DNA of 64,000 bases. Source: an uncultured Coriobacteriaceae bacterium (GTDB lineage Bacteria > Actinomycetota > Coriobacteriia > Coriobacteriales > Eggerthellaceae). The DNA lies in contig CACXMZ010000002.1 in the NCBI GenBank assembly GCA_902768975.1, positions 124,001-188,000 of the forward strand, read 5' to 3'. Shown here piece by piece: positions 26,170 through 33,848 of this stretch (position 1 is its first letter; each line of letters begins with the position of its first letter). Position numbers and translations under genes: made by a program. Below the pieces are notes generated by a model that was not told the origin of the DNA, searched no databases, and worked only from the letters and a program-made list of their open reading frames with translations.

Positions 26170-26517
26170 TCATCCCGAATGTTCCGGTCCATGCTCCCTG
26201 GGTAATGTACCGCGTCCACCGGCTTGCAGATGGTGCTTCAAGCCGATAGCTTTAATCGAGTCACCTTCGATTACGTAGTAAACGTCCCAGTTCTTGTAGG
26301 TCACTATGTAGCGCATTGTTCCGTCTTTGCCAGTCTTCGTGGCAGCAGAAGTGGGCATGGCACGCCGAGAGTCTAGCTGGTCACACACACCGTCGAAGAG
26401 AGCCTGCGCCGCCATGGGACTGCCAAGCTCCTCGGTGATGTAGGTGACAGCCTCAAACAAGTCCTCAGTAAAATCTGGGGTCCACAGGATGTCGTAGAGC
26501 TTACCGTTCTCTACCAT
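26170..26517 (-). CDS. RelE/ParE-like toxin
   Basis: This 115-residue protein has the compact RelE/ParE layout: WTPDFTEDLFEAVTYITEEL as first helix pair, and a beta sheet with MRYIVTYKNWDVYYVIEGDS and IKAIGLKHH. The C-terminal 17 residues (GGRGTLPREHGPEHSG) are longer than usual and may be extra. It overlaps the antitoxin gene by 7 bp. Members either cut ribosome-bound mRNA or poison gyrase; which applies here is not evident. Confidence 0.75.
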   Translation of the reverse strand: MVENGKLYDILWTPDFTEDLFEAVTYITEELGSPMAAQALFDGVCDQLDSRRAMPTSAATKTGKDGTMRYIVTYKNWDVYYVIEGDSIKAIGLKHHLQAGGRGTLPREHGPEHSG

Positions 26518-26828
26518 CCCATGCGCTCCTTGATGTTATTCATGCCTTCGTCCATGGTCACACATTCCGAAAGCGGAGTCGATGCAGATAGTGTCAACAT
26601 CTCTTCGAGCTCGTCCTCGCCCTGAGGGAAAATACGCGCATAGCCTGCGGTCGCTGGCACAGCTGCCCGCGTAGTTACTGGGAAGGGGACCGCCTGGTTG
26701 CGCACCACTGTCTTGGCAAACACGTTCATCAGGGAAGATGCCGACATACCAATCTCGTCACAAAAAGACGTAAATGCGTCCTTTGTCTCGCTATCCATGC
26801 GCACGTTCAAAGTTGCCGATTCTGCCAT
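26511..26828 (-). CDS. RelB/DinJ-family antitoxin
   Basis: This 105-residue protein begins ATLNVRMDSETKDAFTSFCD, the ribbon-helix-helix strand and helix of RelB/DinJ antitoxins, followed by EIGMSASSLMNVFAKTVVRN. The C-terminal part would wrap and neutralise the toxin encoded next to it. Start at ATG 26828 follows AAAAGGAGTG; longer in-frame starts lack a binding site. The family usually represses its own operon. Confidence 0.8.
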   Translation of the reverse strand: MAESATLNVRMDSETKDAFTSFCDEIGMSASSLMNVFAKTVVRNQAVPFPVTTRAAVPATAGYARIFPQGEDELEEMLTLSASTPLSECVTMDEGMNNIKERMGW

Positions 26829-26908
26829 ATTACACTCCTTTTGTGACCGTTTCAATATCAATACGGCAACATTTTAACATTTTGATGCATGACTTGTCAT
26901 GCTGTCCT

Positions 26909-27200
26909 TTAGCCTGCATTTCTTGCAAGCCTTTCCTGCCCCAACGCAAGGGACTCGGGGCTTATAACGCAAAACGTGATTATAAGAGGATAGTCACGGT
27001 GCGCGTCCTGCCATTCAGCACACGTCCTTAGTGCGATACCCCAAGCTTCTTCCTTGGGGTAACCAAAAATGCCCGAAGAAATAAGCGGAAAAGCGATACT
27101 GTGGAAGCCTAGTTCGTGGGCACACTCAAGCGAGCGCGTGTAGCAACTTGCGAGCTTTTCTGCTTCGCCCTGTGCGCCACCACGTCGGTAAGACCGTGGA
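26909..27200 (-). pseudogene. Macro-domain protein, N-terminus lost
   Basis: The minus-strand frame reads RGGAQGEAEKLASCYTRSLE, CAHELGFHSIAFPLISSGIF and GYPKEEAWGIALRTCAEW, the C-terminal half of a macro domain with the ligand-binding SSGIFGYP loop. It ends at 26909. Upstream the frame is closed by a stop near 27230 and the first half, with the conserved NAAN region, is absent. Macro domains bind or remove ADP-ribose; an intact ADP-ribosylglycohydrolase lies 0.7 kb away. Confidence 0.75.
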
Positions 27201-27369
27201 TATAGAATGGGCTGTGCATCATCTGAACAAATCTATTTGTCCTGAAAGGAAATCCTCCATGGGGCATTCCCGCGAGCCTATGACGATTTGAATGAATCTA
27301 CTCTGCTCGTTAATTCTTTCCTTTATGACACTTACATTATGCCTTTTATAAGCCATTATGGTTTTCCTA

Positions 27370-27413
27370 TCTCGCAAATTTTGTTCGTTATCTCCCAAAT
27401 TTTACGAGATAAC
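27370..27413. promoter_or_regulatory. AT-rich palindrome with TCTCG ends
   Basis: TCTCGCAAATTTTG (27370-27383) and CCAAATTTTACGAGA (27394-27408) form an inverted repeat around TTCGTTATCT. A related single motif, CTCGCAAATTTTAGGAGATAA, lies at 25866-25886, and a degenerate form at 23789-23816. The motif probably marks promoters of lost genes. Confidence 0.4.
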
Positions 27414-27416
27414 AAG

Positions 27417-27624
27417 ACCAAAGCAATTGCGAAAAGCTATCAAACATGGGTATCGTCATGCAGCTCGGCATGGTCGATTTATTCGCTGTGCTAGCAACGT
27501 TCAGTACATAGATATGGATGAGGAAATAAGAAACCTAGGTGAAGATACGCCAGATTTCGACCCTGAATACATTTGGGTTTCATGCAATGTAACCATACGC
27601 TGGAAGGTGGAAAATGAGTATTGA
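27417..27624 (+). pseudogene. Possible gene remnant upstream of a small gene
   Basis: The frame reads RKAIKHGYRHAARHGRFIRC, then VQYIDMDEEIRNLGEDTPDF and DPEYIWVSCNVTIRWKVENE before its stop at 27622. The second half looks like real protein, but the only ATG with any context is internal and the front runs into the palindrome at 27370. It overlaps the next small gene by 11 bp. Family not recognised. Confidence 0.3.
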
Positions 27625-27766
27625 TACACGTGGTGAATTCGGAGAAGAAATCGATAGGCTGACCGAAGCATTCTTCAGGGATAACGAAGGCCTTTCTGTT
27701 GACGAATACTACGAGAAGTACGCTAATAACTCGTTCACGCCCTTAGACCAACAAAGCCTATTTTAA
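27614..27766 (+). CDS. Small acidic protein, 50 residues
   Basis: MSIDTRGEFGEEIDRLTEAF, FRDNEGLSVDEYYEKYANNS and FTPLDQQSLF. GGAAGGTGG lies 3 bases before ATG 27614, and the start overlaps the end of the preceding frame, as in translationally coupled pairs such as antitoxin-toxin genes. No family recognised. Confidence 0.45.
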   Translation: MSIDTRGEFGEEIDRLTEAFFRDNEGLSVDEYYEKYANNSFTPLDQQSLF

Positions 27767-27857
27767 TGCCACTTTAAGTCGATAAAAAGTTATTAGAAAC
27801 CAGGACATTCCTCTATGAAGATTATCTGGCCATCCTACGGCAAGGAAGCGACCCGCT

Positions 27858-28676
27858 TTAAAGAACATACTTGTCGCGAAATTGGTTGTTGATCTCGAGC
27901 AAATCGAGTGTTAGGCGACTACGCACCTCTAGCGCAATTGCGTCCGGTACCCCATAACGAGCCTGTGCTATAGATGCGGCGATTGCTGCGATGGTATCAC
28001 TGTCACCACCGATGGACACGGCTTTGCGAATAGCATCTTCGAAACTGTTGCTTTCCAGAAAAGCCTGTATGGCCTGCGGAACACTTCCCTGGCAACTTTC
28101 GGTGAAGGAGTAAGTGGGACGAATTTGCTCGATGGTAAAGTCGAGCACATAACCGCACTTTTCAGCATAGGTGCGAACCTCGTCGTTTGACGCCCCTTTC
28201 CTGGCAAGCAGAATGCATCCTGCCGTCGCCACCGCACCGCGAATCCCCTCTTCATGGTTATGGGTAACCTTGGCGGTCTCTGCTGCTAAAAGCTCAACTG
28301 CATCGAGCGAGTCTGACACCCAGCCCGCTGGCGAGACGCGCATGGCGCTGCCGTTGCCCCAGCTGTTGTACGGCGTGGGATCTGCGCTACCGAGCCATTT
28401 GCGGAACCTGCCGCCATAGCCTGCTCCGGGGTAGCGGTTTCCCAACTCTTGCATCCGGTCAACCAAAGCGAAACTGATGGGCTGCCCAGCTGCGGCATCC
28501 ATGATTGCCTGCGCCACGGCCAAGGTCATGACCGAATCGTCGGTGAAGAAGGAGTTTTCCGAAAACAGCGGGAAGTCCTCGCTCTTGATGTTGTTGAACT
28601 CGTATACGCTCCCAACGACGTCGCCTACAATAGCGCCGAGGATAAAGGAGCCTTTAACTATCTTGATTTCGCTCAT
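27858..28676 (-). CDS. ADP-ribosylglycohydrolase family protein
   Basis: This 272-residue protein carries the family's metal-binding motifs: FTDDSVMTLAVA near residue 44 and SIGGDSDTIAAIAASI near residue 220. It should remove ADP-ribose from a protein, nucleic acid or small molecule using two magnesium ions. It lies among ADP-ribose-related remnants (a macro domain stub at 26909 and a hydrolase stub at 23599), so it may be the survivor of a larger ADP-ribosylation locus. No ADP-ribosyltransferase is seen. Start ATG 28676 has GAGGTGTAATC upstream. Confidence 0.85.
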   Translation of the reverse strand: MSEIKIVKGSFILGAIVGDVVGSVYEFNNIKSEDFPLFSENSFFTDDSVMTLAVAQAIMDAAAGQPISFALVDRMQELGNRYPGAGYGGRFRKWLGSADPTPYNSWGNGSAMRVSPAGWVSDSLDAVELLAAETAKVTHNHEEGIRGAVATAGCILLARKGASNDEVRTYAEKCGYVLDFTIEQIRPTYSFTESCQGSVPQAIQAFLESNSFEDAIRKAVSIGGDSDTIAAIAASIAQARYGVPDAIALEVRSRLTLDLLEINNQFRDKYVL

Positions 28677-28746
28677 GATTACACCTCGTCAGGTTAGCTG
28701 TTTCATCTCTAAAGAATGACACTAACATTATAGTTTCAGAAAGGGA

Positions 28747-28776
28747 TCCCTGTGTCCCATAGCGTGGACACAGGGA
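28747..28776. repeat. Hairpin related to the palindromic repeat family
   Basis: TCCCTGTGTCC and GGACACAGGGA form an 11-bp perfect stem with an 8-base loop. The arms contain the ACACAGGG core of the 25-mer at 1237, so this is probably a relative. It lies upstream of the ADP-ribosylglycohydrolase gene. Confidence 0.5.
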
Positions 28777-28876
28777 AGGACCACAACGCGTATTATGAAC
28801 ATGCAAGTTGGTTGTTGCGCCGCATTGCAGGTTTTTGGTTGTGTGACTTGTAGTGCAATTTTTTACTCCTTTCTAG

Positions 28877-28908
28877 GCAGAAAGCCCTGGGGTCCCAGGG
28901 CTTTCTGC
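28877..28908 (-). terminator. Strong hairpin after the TfoX-like gene
   Basis: GCAGAAAGCCCTGGG and CCCAGGGCTTTCTGC form a 15-bp perfect stem with a 2-base loop, 12 bases after the stop of the minus-strand TfoX-like gene. The core recurs at 25934. Confidence 0.7.
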
Positions 28909-28920
28909 TACACAAGGAGC

Positions 28921-29223
28921 TTAGTTCTTCTTTGGAGCAGGAAGTTCGCTTGCCATGGACACGACCATGTCCGCTATCGTGTCAGGATCTTCTATATCCA
29001 CGAGCAGCATCATCGAACCGCCCTCGTAGGGAAGCTCTTCTGTCCGCAGCACGGCGTCGCTGGCTTTCGCGTGCTTGACCAGGAACCTGTCGTCGTAGAT
29101 ACCGCCGAACACCTTGCCAAACACGTAGAGCACGTACTCACCCATCATCTTGCGGTGCGTCACCTCGGGAACGTCGCGCAGCAGGTCCAGCACGTATTCC
29201 AGGTATTCAGGTGTCGAGGCCAT
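28921..29223 (-). CDS. TfoX N-terminal domain protein
   Basis: This 100-residue protein matches the single-domain TfoX/Sxy N-terminal family: EYLEYVLDLLRDVPEVTHRK, MMGEYVLYVFGKVFGGIYDD, then RFLVKHAKASDAV. Proteobacterial TfoX controls competence; stand-alone domains in Gram-positive anaerobes have no proven role. ATG 29223 is preceded by GAGGAGCG. A broken copy of its 3' end lies at 25972. A Nif11-like gene starts 24 bp upstream on the same strand and could be co-transcribed. Confidence 0.75.
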   Translation of the reverse strand: MASTPEYLEYVLDLLRDVPEVTHRKMMGEYVLYVFGKVFGGIYDDRFLVKHAKASDAVLRTEELPYEGGSMMLLVDIEDPDTIADMVVSMASELPAPKKN

Positions 29224-29246
29224 GGTGCGCTCCTCGTTAAAGCCGG

Positions 29247-29441
29247 CTACGCATGGTCCCAACACAGCTGTCGTTCTTTGTCGCAGTCAGCGCCAGACCA
29301 AGCCTTACCACCCGAAACGGCACTGAGTTCGTCTTCGGAAAGTTTATAGCCCTCTTGCTTGGCCAGCGCCAGCAACTCTTCGGGGCTTGTGCACGCCTGT
29401 GCCTTCTCGAGCAATTCGGGGCTGAGATCTTTGAAATCCAT
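29247..29441 (-). CDS. Nif11-like RiPP precursor peptide
   Basis: This 64-residue peptide has a leader (DLSPELLEKAQACTSPEELL, then LALAKQEGYKLSEDELSAVS) with a GG site. The core, KAWSGADCDKERQLCWDHA, has two cysteines and two tryptophans. AAAGGAAGAACC precedes the ATG. It lies between the TfoX-like gene and a U32-like protein gene on the same strand. Confidence 0.8.
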   Translation of the reverse strand: MDFKDLSPELLEKAQACTSPEELLALAKQEGYKLSEDELSAVSGGKAWSGADCDKERQLCWDHA

Positions 29442-29493
29442 GGTTCTTCCTTTCTTTCAAAAAGACTAGTGCGCAAAGGCACTATAGTACTTA

Positions 29494-30354
29494 TCAGAGC
29501 GTTATATCATGGCGAATTTCAGCATGGTATTCGGGCTTTACAAGGTAGTACAAAAGGGAATCGATATGCTTTTCGTGCTTCTTGTTACGGCCAACAATCT
29601 TGAAATGGCGGATGTCGAAATCAGCGCGCAGTCGGGCAAGCTCATCATTCGAGTACACGATAGGCCCGTCGAAAAGTTCGGTGAAGTCAACCTTCGGGCG
29701 GCCACACTCTTCAGGGAACATGGTGCTTTCGCCGCTTAGCTGATCGCGGCTTTCCATTTCGTAATGCTTCTGACGCACAGGACAGTTCGGCGCACAGACT
29801 TCGTTGACCATCACTTCGAGGCGCTCCGGATGGGCGACCTGGGAAAGGAAGTCGTAATTTTTGTTCAAGTTGTAATTGAGAACCACCTGGTCAAAACGTT
29901 CCAGTGCGGCGTTGAGCGTTTCTATGTCGGTGATTTCCCGGCTTGTCGAAAGCACGAGCTTGAACGGATAGTTTTCACGCAAATAGTCCGCCACTTCATC
30001 CGAATACACGATTACATCCACGTCGTAGCGGCTTGCGATGTCCAAAATCTTTTGAATGTAGTCGTCGCTTTTCAGCATGTTGCTGTCGGCAAACATGTTG
30101 GTGAAAGTGAGGCGCGCTTTCACGCCTGCGTTGTTGAGCGCTGCAAACGTTGCATGCATGTGGAAGCGCGAATACGGCTGCCCAAGTATGTGCCGTCCGC
30201 CATTCGCCTTACACCCAGGAAAGCAGTCATACACGTTGTCGATGCGCACCCCGTCCCGAAACATGGCGGGCTTATTACGCCAACATTCAATCAGGGCCAG
30301 GTTCGTTTTCAAACCGGCCGTGAAATCGGGTAAGGCGAAATTAAAATCTAGCAT
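29494..30354 (-). CDS. TIM-barrel-like protein with paired cysteine motifs
   Basis: This 286-residue protein has no signal peptide. Two cysteine motifs stand out: NVYDCFPGCKANGGR near residue 43 and VNEVCAPNCPVRQKHYE near residue 187. The second resembles the iron-sulfur-binding cysteine block of peptidase U32/UbiU-like proteins. Secondary structure alternates strands and helices (VDVIVYSDEVADYLRENYPF, KLVLSTSREITDIETLNAAL), consistent with a TIM barrel. No radical SAM CxxxCxxC is present. It is flanked on the same strand by Nif11-like genes (30417 upstream, 29247 downstream), so a role in handling those peptides is possible but unproven. It could equally be a metabolic enzyme. Confidence 0.5.
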   Translation of the reverse strand: MLDFNFALPDFTAGLKTNLALIECWRNKPAMFRDGVRIDNVYDCFPGCKANGGRHILGQPYSRFHMHATFAALNNAGVKARLTFTNMFADSNMLKSDDYIQKILDIASRYDVDVIVYSDEVADYLRENYPFKLVLSTSREITDIETLNAALERFDQVVLNYNLNKNYDFLSQVAHPERLEVMVNEVCAPNCPVRQKHYEMESRDQLSGESTMFPEECGRPKVDFTELFDGPIVYSNDELARLRADFDIRHFKIVGRNKKHEKHIDSLLYYLVKPEYHAEIRHDITL

Positions 30355-30416
30355 GGCTTCTCTTTTAGACGGACTGCTGCAACAATGCTATCAAACATTG
30401 CGATATGCCGAAACGT

Positions 30417-30719
30417 CTACGACCATTCCCATACGGTCCTGCCACACCACTTGCAGCGATATTGGACGTCGGGCCACGTATCCCCGAAGACGCTTCCTGG
30501 GCGCGTTGCCCCTGTCGGAAAGTCTTCGTGTTTACCTTTCGGCGCATTTGGACACTCTGGAGCTGTTGGGGGCGGAATTAAAATGCCACCCGATACAAGC
30601 TCTAGCTGCTCGTCGGAAAGCTCGATGCCGTTTTCTTTTATAAATGCCAAGCGCTCCTCTGGCGTCGTGCACGTTTTAGCCTGTTCAACCTGTTCAGGAG
30701 TTAATTCGTCGAACTTCAT
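30417..30719 (-). CDS. Nif11-like precursor with long CxxC core
   Basis: This 100-residue product has a leader (DELTPEQVEQAKTCTTPEER, then LAFIKENGIELSDEQLELVS) with GG at about residue 45. The 54-residue core is proline-rich at first (ILIPPPTAPECPNAPKGK) and ends YRCKWCGRTVWEWS. With CEC-like and CKWC pairs, the core may bind metal, as in the peptide at 5980. GAAAGGGC precedes the ATG; ACGTATAAGG at 30759-30768 (minus strand) is a promoter of the shared class. Confidence 0.7.
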   Translation of the reverse strand: MKFDELTPEQVEQAKTCTTPEERLAFIKENGIELSDEQLELVSGGILIPPPTAPECPNAPKGKHEDFPTGATRPGSVFGDTWPDVQYRCKWCGRTVWEWS

Positions 30720-30821
30720 GCATAGCCCTTTCTCTTCGGCCTTGTTGCTTATTCATAACCTTATACGTGCATCAGACGAAAAATGTCCTAAGGGGTTCAT
30801 AATTGCCAAAAGGCTTACAAA

Positions 30822-30926
30822 GCGAGGCCTAACGGTGCATTACCTTGCGTGCAACGGCGAGGCCTAACGGTGCACGACTTTGTAGACGACGGCCATACCT
30901 AGCGATGCATGACCTTGCGGGCAACG
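30822..30926. repeat. Three tandem 35-bp copies of a gene end
   Basis: Units start at 30822, 30857 and 30892 with period exactly 35. The third unit contains the last codons and stop of the aldo/keto reductase gene. Read on the minus strand, the first and third units spell VARKVMHR and stop; the middle one has diverged. The end of the gene was thus copied twice downstream of itself. Confidence 0.8.
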
Positions 30927-32074
30927 GCGAGGCCCGCGCGATATGGAAGTGGGCGCAGTTCGCGGTCGGCTTGCTTCAAAAGCTTGCGAATTGAAAGGTG
31001 CTGCGGGCAGTGCGCTTCGCAGGCGCCGCATTCGGTACACAGGCTCGCAAAGCCAGGCTTTTCTTGCAGGCCCATGTTGCGCGCGAATTCAATGCGCGCC
31101 GACATCTTCGAATACATGCCCATAAGATTGTAGTAGTGGAAATTGCCAGGGATATCCACACCCGCGGGGCATGGCATGCAATAACGGCAGCCCGTGCAAC
31201 CCACCTTTTCGCGCTCGCGGATAATCTGCTTTACGCGCTCTACCAGGGCAAAGTCCGCTTCCGTGAAATGCCCCACCGTGGCGCTAGCGGCAATGCGCGC
31301 GTTTTCTTCCACCATGTCAAGCGAATTCATGCCCGAAAGCACGCAGCTTACTTCGGGCTGGTCCCACAGCCAGCGCAAGCCTAGTTCGGCAGGCGTCCAG
31401 CCGGTGCCGCTGGCGTCTAGGGCAGCCATAGCTTCGGCGGGCAGTTCCACCAACTTGCCGCCGCGCAGGGGCTCCATCACCACCACAGGTATGCCACGCG
31501 CCGCCGCAGCCTCCAAACCCGCGCGCCCCGCCTGGCTGTGTTCGTCCAGGTAGTTGTACTGAATCTGGCAGAAGTCCCAGTCGTAAGCTTCCAAAATGGG
31601 CAGGAAGGCGTCCGTGTTGCCATGGTAGGAAAAGCCGATGCTGCGAATGCTGCCGTCCGCCTTGCGTGCCGCGATCCAGTCTTCGATACCTAGGCTTTGC
31701 AGGCGCCGCCATTCCAGCATGTCGGTAAACATGTGCATAAGGTAGTAGTCCACGTAGTCGGTGCGCAGGCGCTTGAGCTGTTCGCGGAAGGTTTTGTCGA
31801 TGGCCGTCGCCGAGCGCACGGTATATTGCGGCAGCTTGGTGGCCACGAGCACCTGGTTGCGGCAGCCGTTTTGGTCGAGCACGCGGCCCAAGGTTTCTTC
31901 GCTTCCGGGGTAAATGTAGGCGGTGTCGAAGTAGTTCACGCCCAGTTCAATGGCGCGCAGGATTTCGCGTTCGGCCTTTTCGTAGTCGATGCCGCCACCC
32001 TTGCGTGAAAAGCGCATGCAGCCGTAGCCCAGCTGGGAAATGTCCTGTCCGTTTTTGTCCTTGCGATATTGCAT
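30899..32074 (-). CDS. Aldo/keto reductase with C-terminal [4Fe-4S] domain
   Basis: This 391-residue protein has an aldo/keto reductase barrel in residues 1-275 with the catalytic set FDTAYIYPGSEETLG (Asp, Tyr), VATKLP (Lys) and YYLMHMF (His). A ferredoxin-like tail follows with CTGCRYCMPCPAGVDIP and CTECGACEAHCP, enough for two iron-sulfur clusters. Such fusions are common in anaerobes and probably pass electrons between NAD(P)H and ferredoxin or an unknown substrate. ATG 32074 is chosen over TTG 32080. The 3' end is tandemly repeated (see 30822). Confidence 0.85.
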   Translation of the reverse strand: MQYRKDKNGQDISQLGYGCMRFSRKGGGIDYEKAEREILRAIELGVNYFDTAYIYPGSEETLGRVLDQNGCRNQVLVATKLPQYTVRSATAIDKTFREQLKRLRTDYVDYYLMHMFTDMLEWRRLQSLGIEDWIAARKADGSIRSIGFSYHGNTDAFLPILEAYDWDFCQIQYNYLDEHSQAGRAGLEAAAARGIPVVVMEPLRGGKLVELPAEAMAALDASGTGWTPAELGLRWLWDQPEVSCVLSGMNSLDMVEENARIAASATVGHFTEADFALVERVKQIIREREKVGCTGCRYCMPCPAGVDIPGNFHYYNLMGMYSKMSARIEFARNMGLQEKPGFASLCTECGACEAHCPQHLSIRKLLKQADRELRPLPYRAGLAVARKVMHR

Positions 32075-32166
32075 GCACAAAGCGTACTACTTTTAATCCC
32101 TTTTCCCGCACCTCAGAGGTCTACCATTGATAAAACACAGCTTTTTTGCTTCAAATCGATTTTGAG

Positions 32167-32697
32167 CTAGTTAGCAGGCAGCTCCGTGCGATGAAGGGGT
32201 TCGTACACAGGGAACGGACCCGAAAGGTCGGACTTGAATAAGGTCACCGTGCTTATGGTGCCGCTCGCAATAGACGGCATGGGCAGCACGCCACTGCGAA
32301 TGTCGGCCTTGCGCATAAGCGTTACGTGCGGCAAAAAGGTCTTGCTGTCGAAGGAAAATCCCCTATCCGCAAGCTCCCTTCGTACACATTTAGCAAGGTG
32401 GACAAACTCGTCGCTCGCGGTAAAACCCTGCCACAGCGTTGTCTGTGCGCGTCGCCCAAAACTACCCAGACCAGCCGTGGTCACGTCAAAAGGAGTTAAC
32501 CCTGCGCATGCTTCTTCGAGAGCATCCGCCAGTACGGGGATGCGCGACGCTTCAACGCTGCCCAAAAAAGCGAGCGTCACATGTAAGGAATCGGGCGCAA
32601 CGTAACGGCCCGCAACGCATTCCCGCAGCGCAGCCTGCGTTTCCACCAGGGCGTCCAGCACGCTGTCGGGCAAGTCTGCAGCAACAAATAGCCTCAT
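32167..32697 (-). CDS. thpR: 2'-5' RNA ligase / RNA 2',3'-cyclic phosphodiesterase
   Basis: This 176-residue protein has the two HxTx motifs of the 2H phosphoesterases, LHVTLAF (about residue 41) and LPHVTLMRK (about residue 128), at the expected distance. It opens RNA 2',3'-cyclic phosphates to 2'-phosphates and can join tRNA halves in reverse. ATG 32697 gives the family's usual MRLFVA start. TATAAT ends 6 bases before this ATG, so the transcript is probably leaderless. Role is housekeeping; link with the RtcB at 41498 is not implied. Confidence 0.85.
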   Translation of the reverse strand: MRLFVAADLPDSVLDALVETQAALRECVAGRYVAPDSLHVTLAFLGSVEASRIPVLADALEEACAGLTPFDVTTAGLGSFGRRAQTTLWQGFTASDEFVHLAKCVRRELADRGFSFDSKTFLPHVTLMRKADIRSGVLPMPSIASGTISTVTLFKSDLSGPFPVYEPLHRTELPAN

Positions 32698-32709
32698 GCT
32701 TTCATTATA
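32695..32709 (-). promoter_or_regulatory. -10 box abutting the thpR start codon
   Basis: On the minus strand TTTATAATGAAAGCATG places TATAAT 6 bases before the ATG, so transcription would begin at or beside the start codon. No Shine-Dalgarno sequence is present. Confidence 0.45.
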
Positions 32710-32827
32710 AACCGCAGTCTTGCCCAAAACGGCGTGAAGCGCTGCAGGCAAGAACTACAGGGCTAGACAGCTAGATAGCTAGATAGCTGCAATGGCTCCA
32801 GATTTTGCCTAAATTCACGCAGGAACT

Positions 32828-33610
32828 TTAGCTTAGTTCGATGCGGTTGAATATATCGCGGCCCTTGCCACAGATGGGGCATTTGTAGCCTTCGGGCAGT
32901 TCGTCGTAACCTTCTTCCACGTAGCCGCAGAAGGTGCACCTCCAACCATAGCGAACGTCTGAAGGGGCTGCTTCGGCGTCGGCGGGAGCAGCTTCGGTAG
33001 TTTCTGCTGTAGCGGTGCTGGCGGCTTCGGCGGGAGCGGAATCGGTGGCGGTGTCGGCGGCGGGCGCGGCAGCGGCCCCGGCAGCAGCCTCTTCGGGTTC
33101 GTAGCTCGAAGCCTTCGGTGGCGTTTTGCCACCCTTCACCTGATGATAGTAAGCGTAGGTCATGGGCGCTTCGCTGCTCAGCACTTCGGCTTCTTCCACT
33201 TCGCCCACCACAAGGTAGTGCGATCCCACATCAACTGTTTCAATAACGCGTGCGCCAAAATGGGCAACAACGTGTTCGTTCAAGTATGGCACGCCAGCGT
33301 CATCGATCGCATGGGTGGTTTCCGCAAACTTGTCCACGTCGTTGCTGCTTTGGAAACCAAAAAGACCAATGAGCTCCATGGGCGCGCTTTCCGCAAGCAC
33401 GTTCGCTTCGAAGCGGCCAGACTCAAGCACTACGCTCGTCGTGGCGTTTTCTTTATTGATGGTTACGCTTACGCGCGCGGGCGCCGAGGTCAGCTGCTGG
33501 AACGTGTTAACCACGCAGCCTGCCTTCTTGCTGCCGTTCGACGCGCTAATGATGTAGACGCCGTAGCTCAAAGAACGAAATGCCTTGGTGTTGATTGCGG
33601 ATTCTGCCAT
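32828..33610 (-). CDS. Flavin reductase fused to rubredoxin
   Basis: This 260-residue protein has a flavin reductase-like FMN-binding domain (residues 1-155, starting KAFRSLSYGVYIISASNGSK), an alanine-rich linker of about 55 residues and a rubredoxin domain with CTFCGYVEEGYDELPEGYKC and PICGKG. The fusion should move electrons through one iron atom to FMN and on to oxygen, peroxide or another acceptor, as in oxidative stress proteins of anaerobes. ATG 33610 has GGAAGGAAACCC upstream; the longer open frame to 33739 has no binding site and is ignored. Confidence 0.85.
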   Translation of the reverse strand: MAESAINTKAFRSLSYGVYIISASNGSKKAGCVVNTFQQLTSAPARVSVTINKENATTSVVLESGRFEANVLAESAPMELIGLFGFQSSNDVDKFAETTHAIDDAGVPYLNEHVVAHFGARVIETVDVGSHYLVVGEVEEAEVLSSEAPMTYAYYHQVKGGKTPPKASSYEPEEAAAGAAAAPAADTATDSAPAEAASTATAETTEAAPADAEAAPSDVRYGWRCTFCGYVEEGYDELPEGYKCPICGKGRDIFNRIELS

Positions 33611-33810
33611 GGGTTTCCTTCCGTCGCGGGTGCTTTTACGCATGGCATTATTGTACATGCGAAACTCGCCACGTGCTAAAGGAGCGCATGTATAATCCAG
33701 GATAAAGTTTTGCTCATTGAAGTTTTCTCTATTGGCCATCGAAGTGATGTCTATAAGTGAGATGCTTTTAAACTTACTGGTGCACTACATTGTATAAGCA
33801 GTTCTCTTAT

Positions 33811-33839
33811 TGTAATATTATGTATTACGATATATTACA
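33811..33839 (+). promoter_or_regulatory. Inverted repeat upstream of the MNT antitoxin
   Basis: TGTAATAT (33811-33818) and ATATTACA (33832-33839) flank TATGTATTAC, which holds a third half site. The right arm touches the RBS AGGAGGA. A ribbon-helix-helix protein is encoded next, so self-repression is likely. Confidence 0.6.
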
Positions 33840-33848
33840 GGAGGAATA

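Noticed and set aside
28795-29349. 184-codon plus-strand open frame
   Set aside because: Antisense to the TfoX-like gene and through its terminator hairpin.
30822-30926. 35-bp repeats as a short CRISPR array
   Set aside because: The units are directly adjacent without spacers and contain a gene end.
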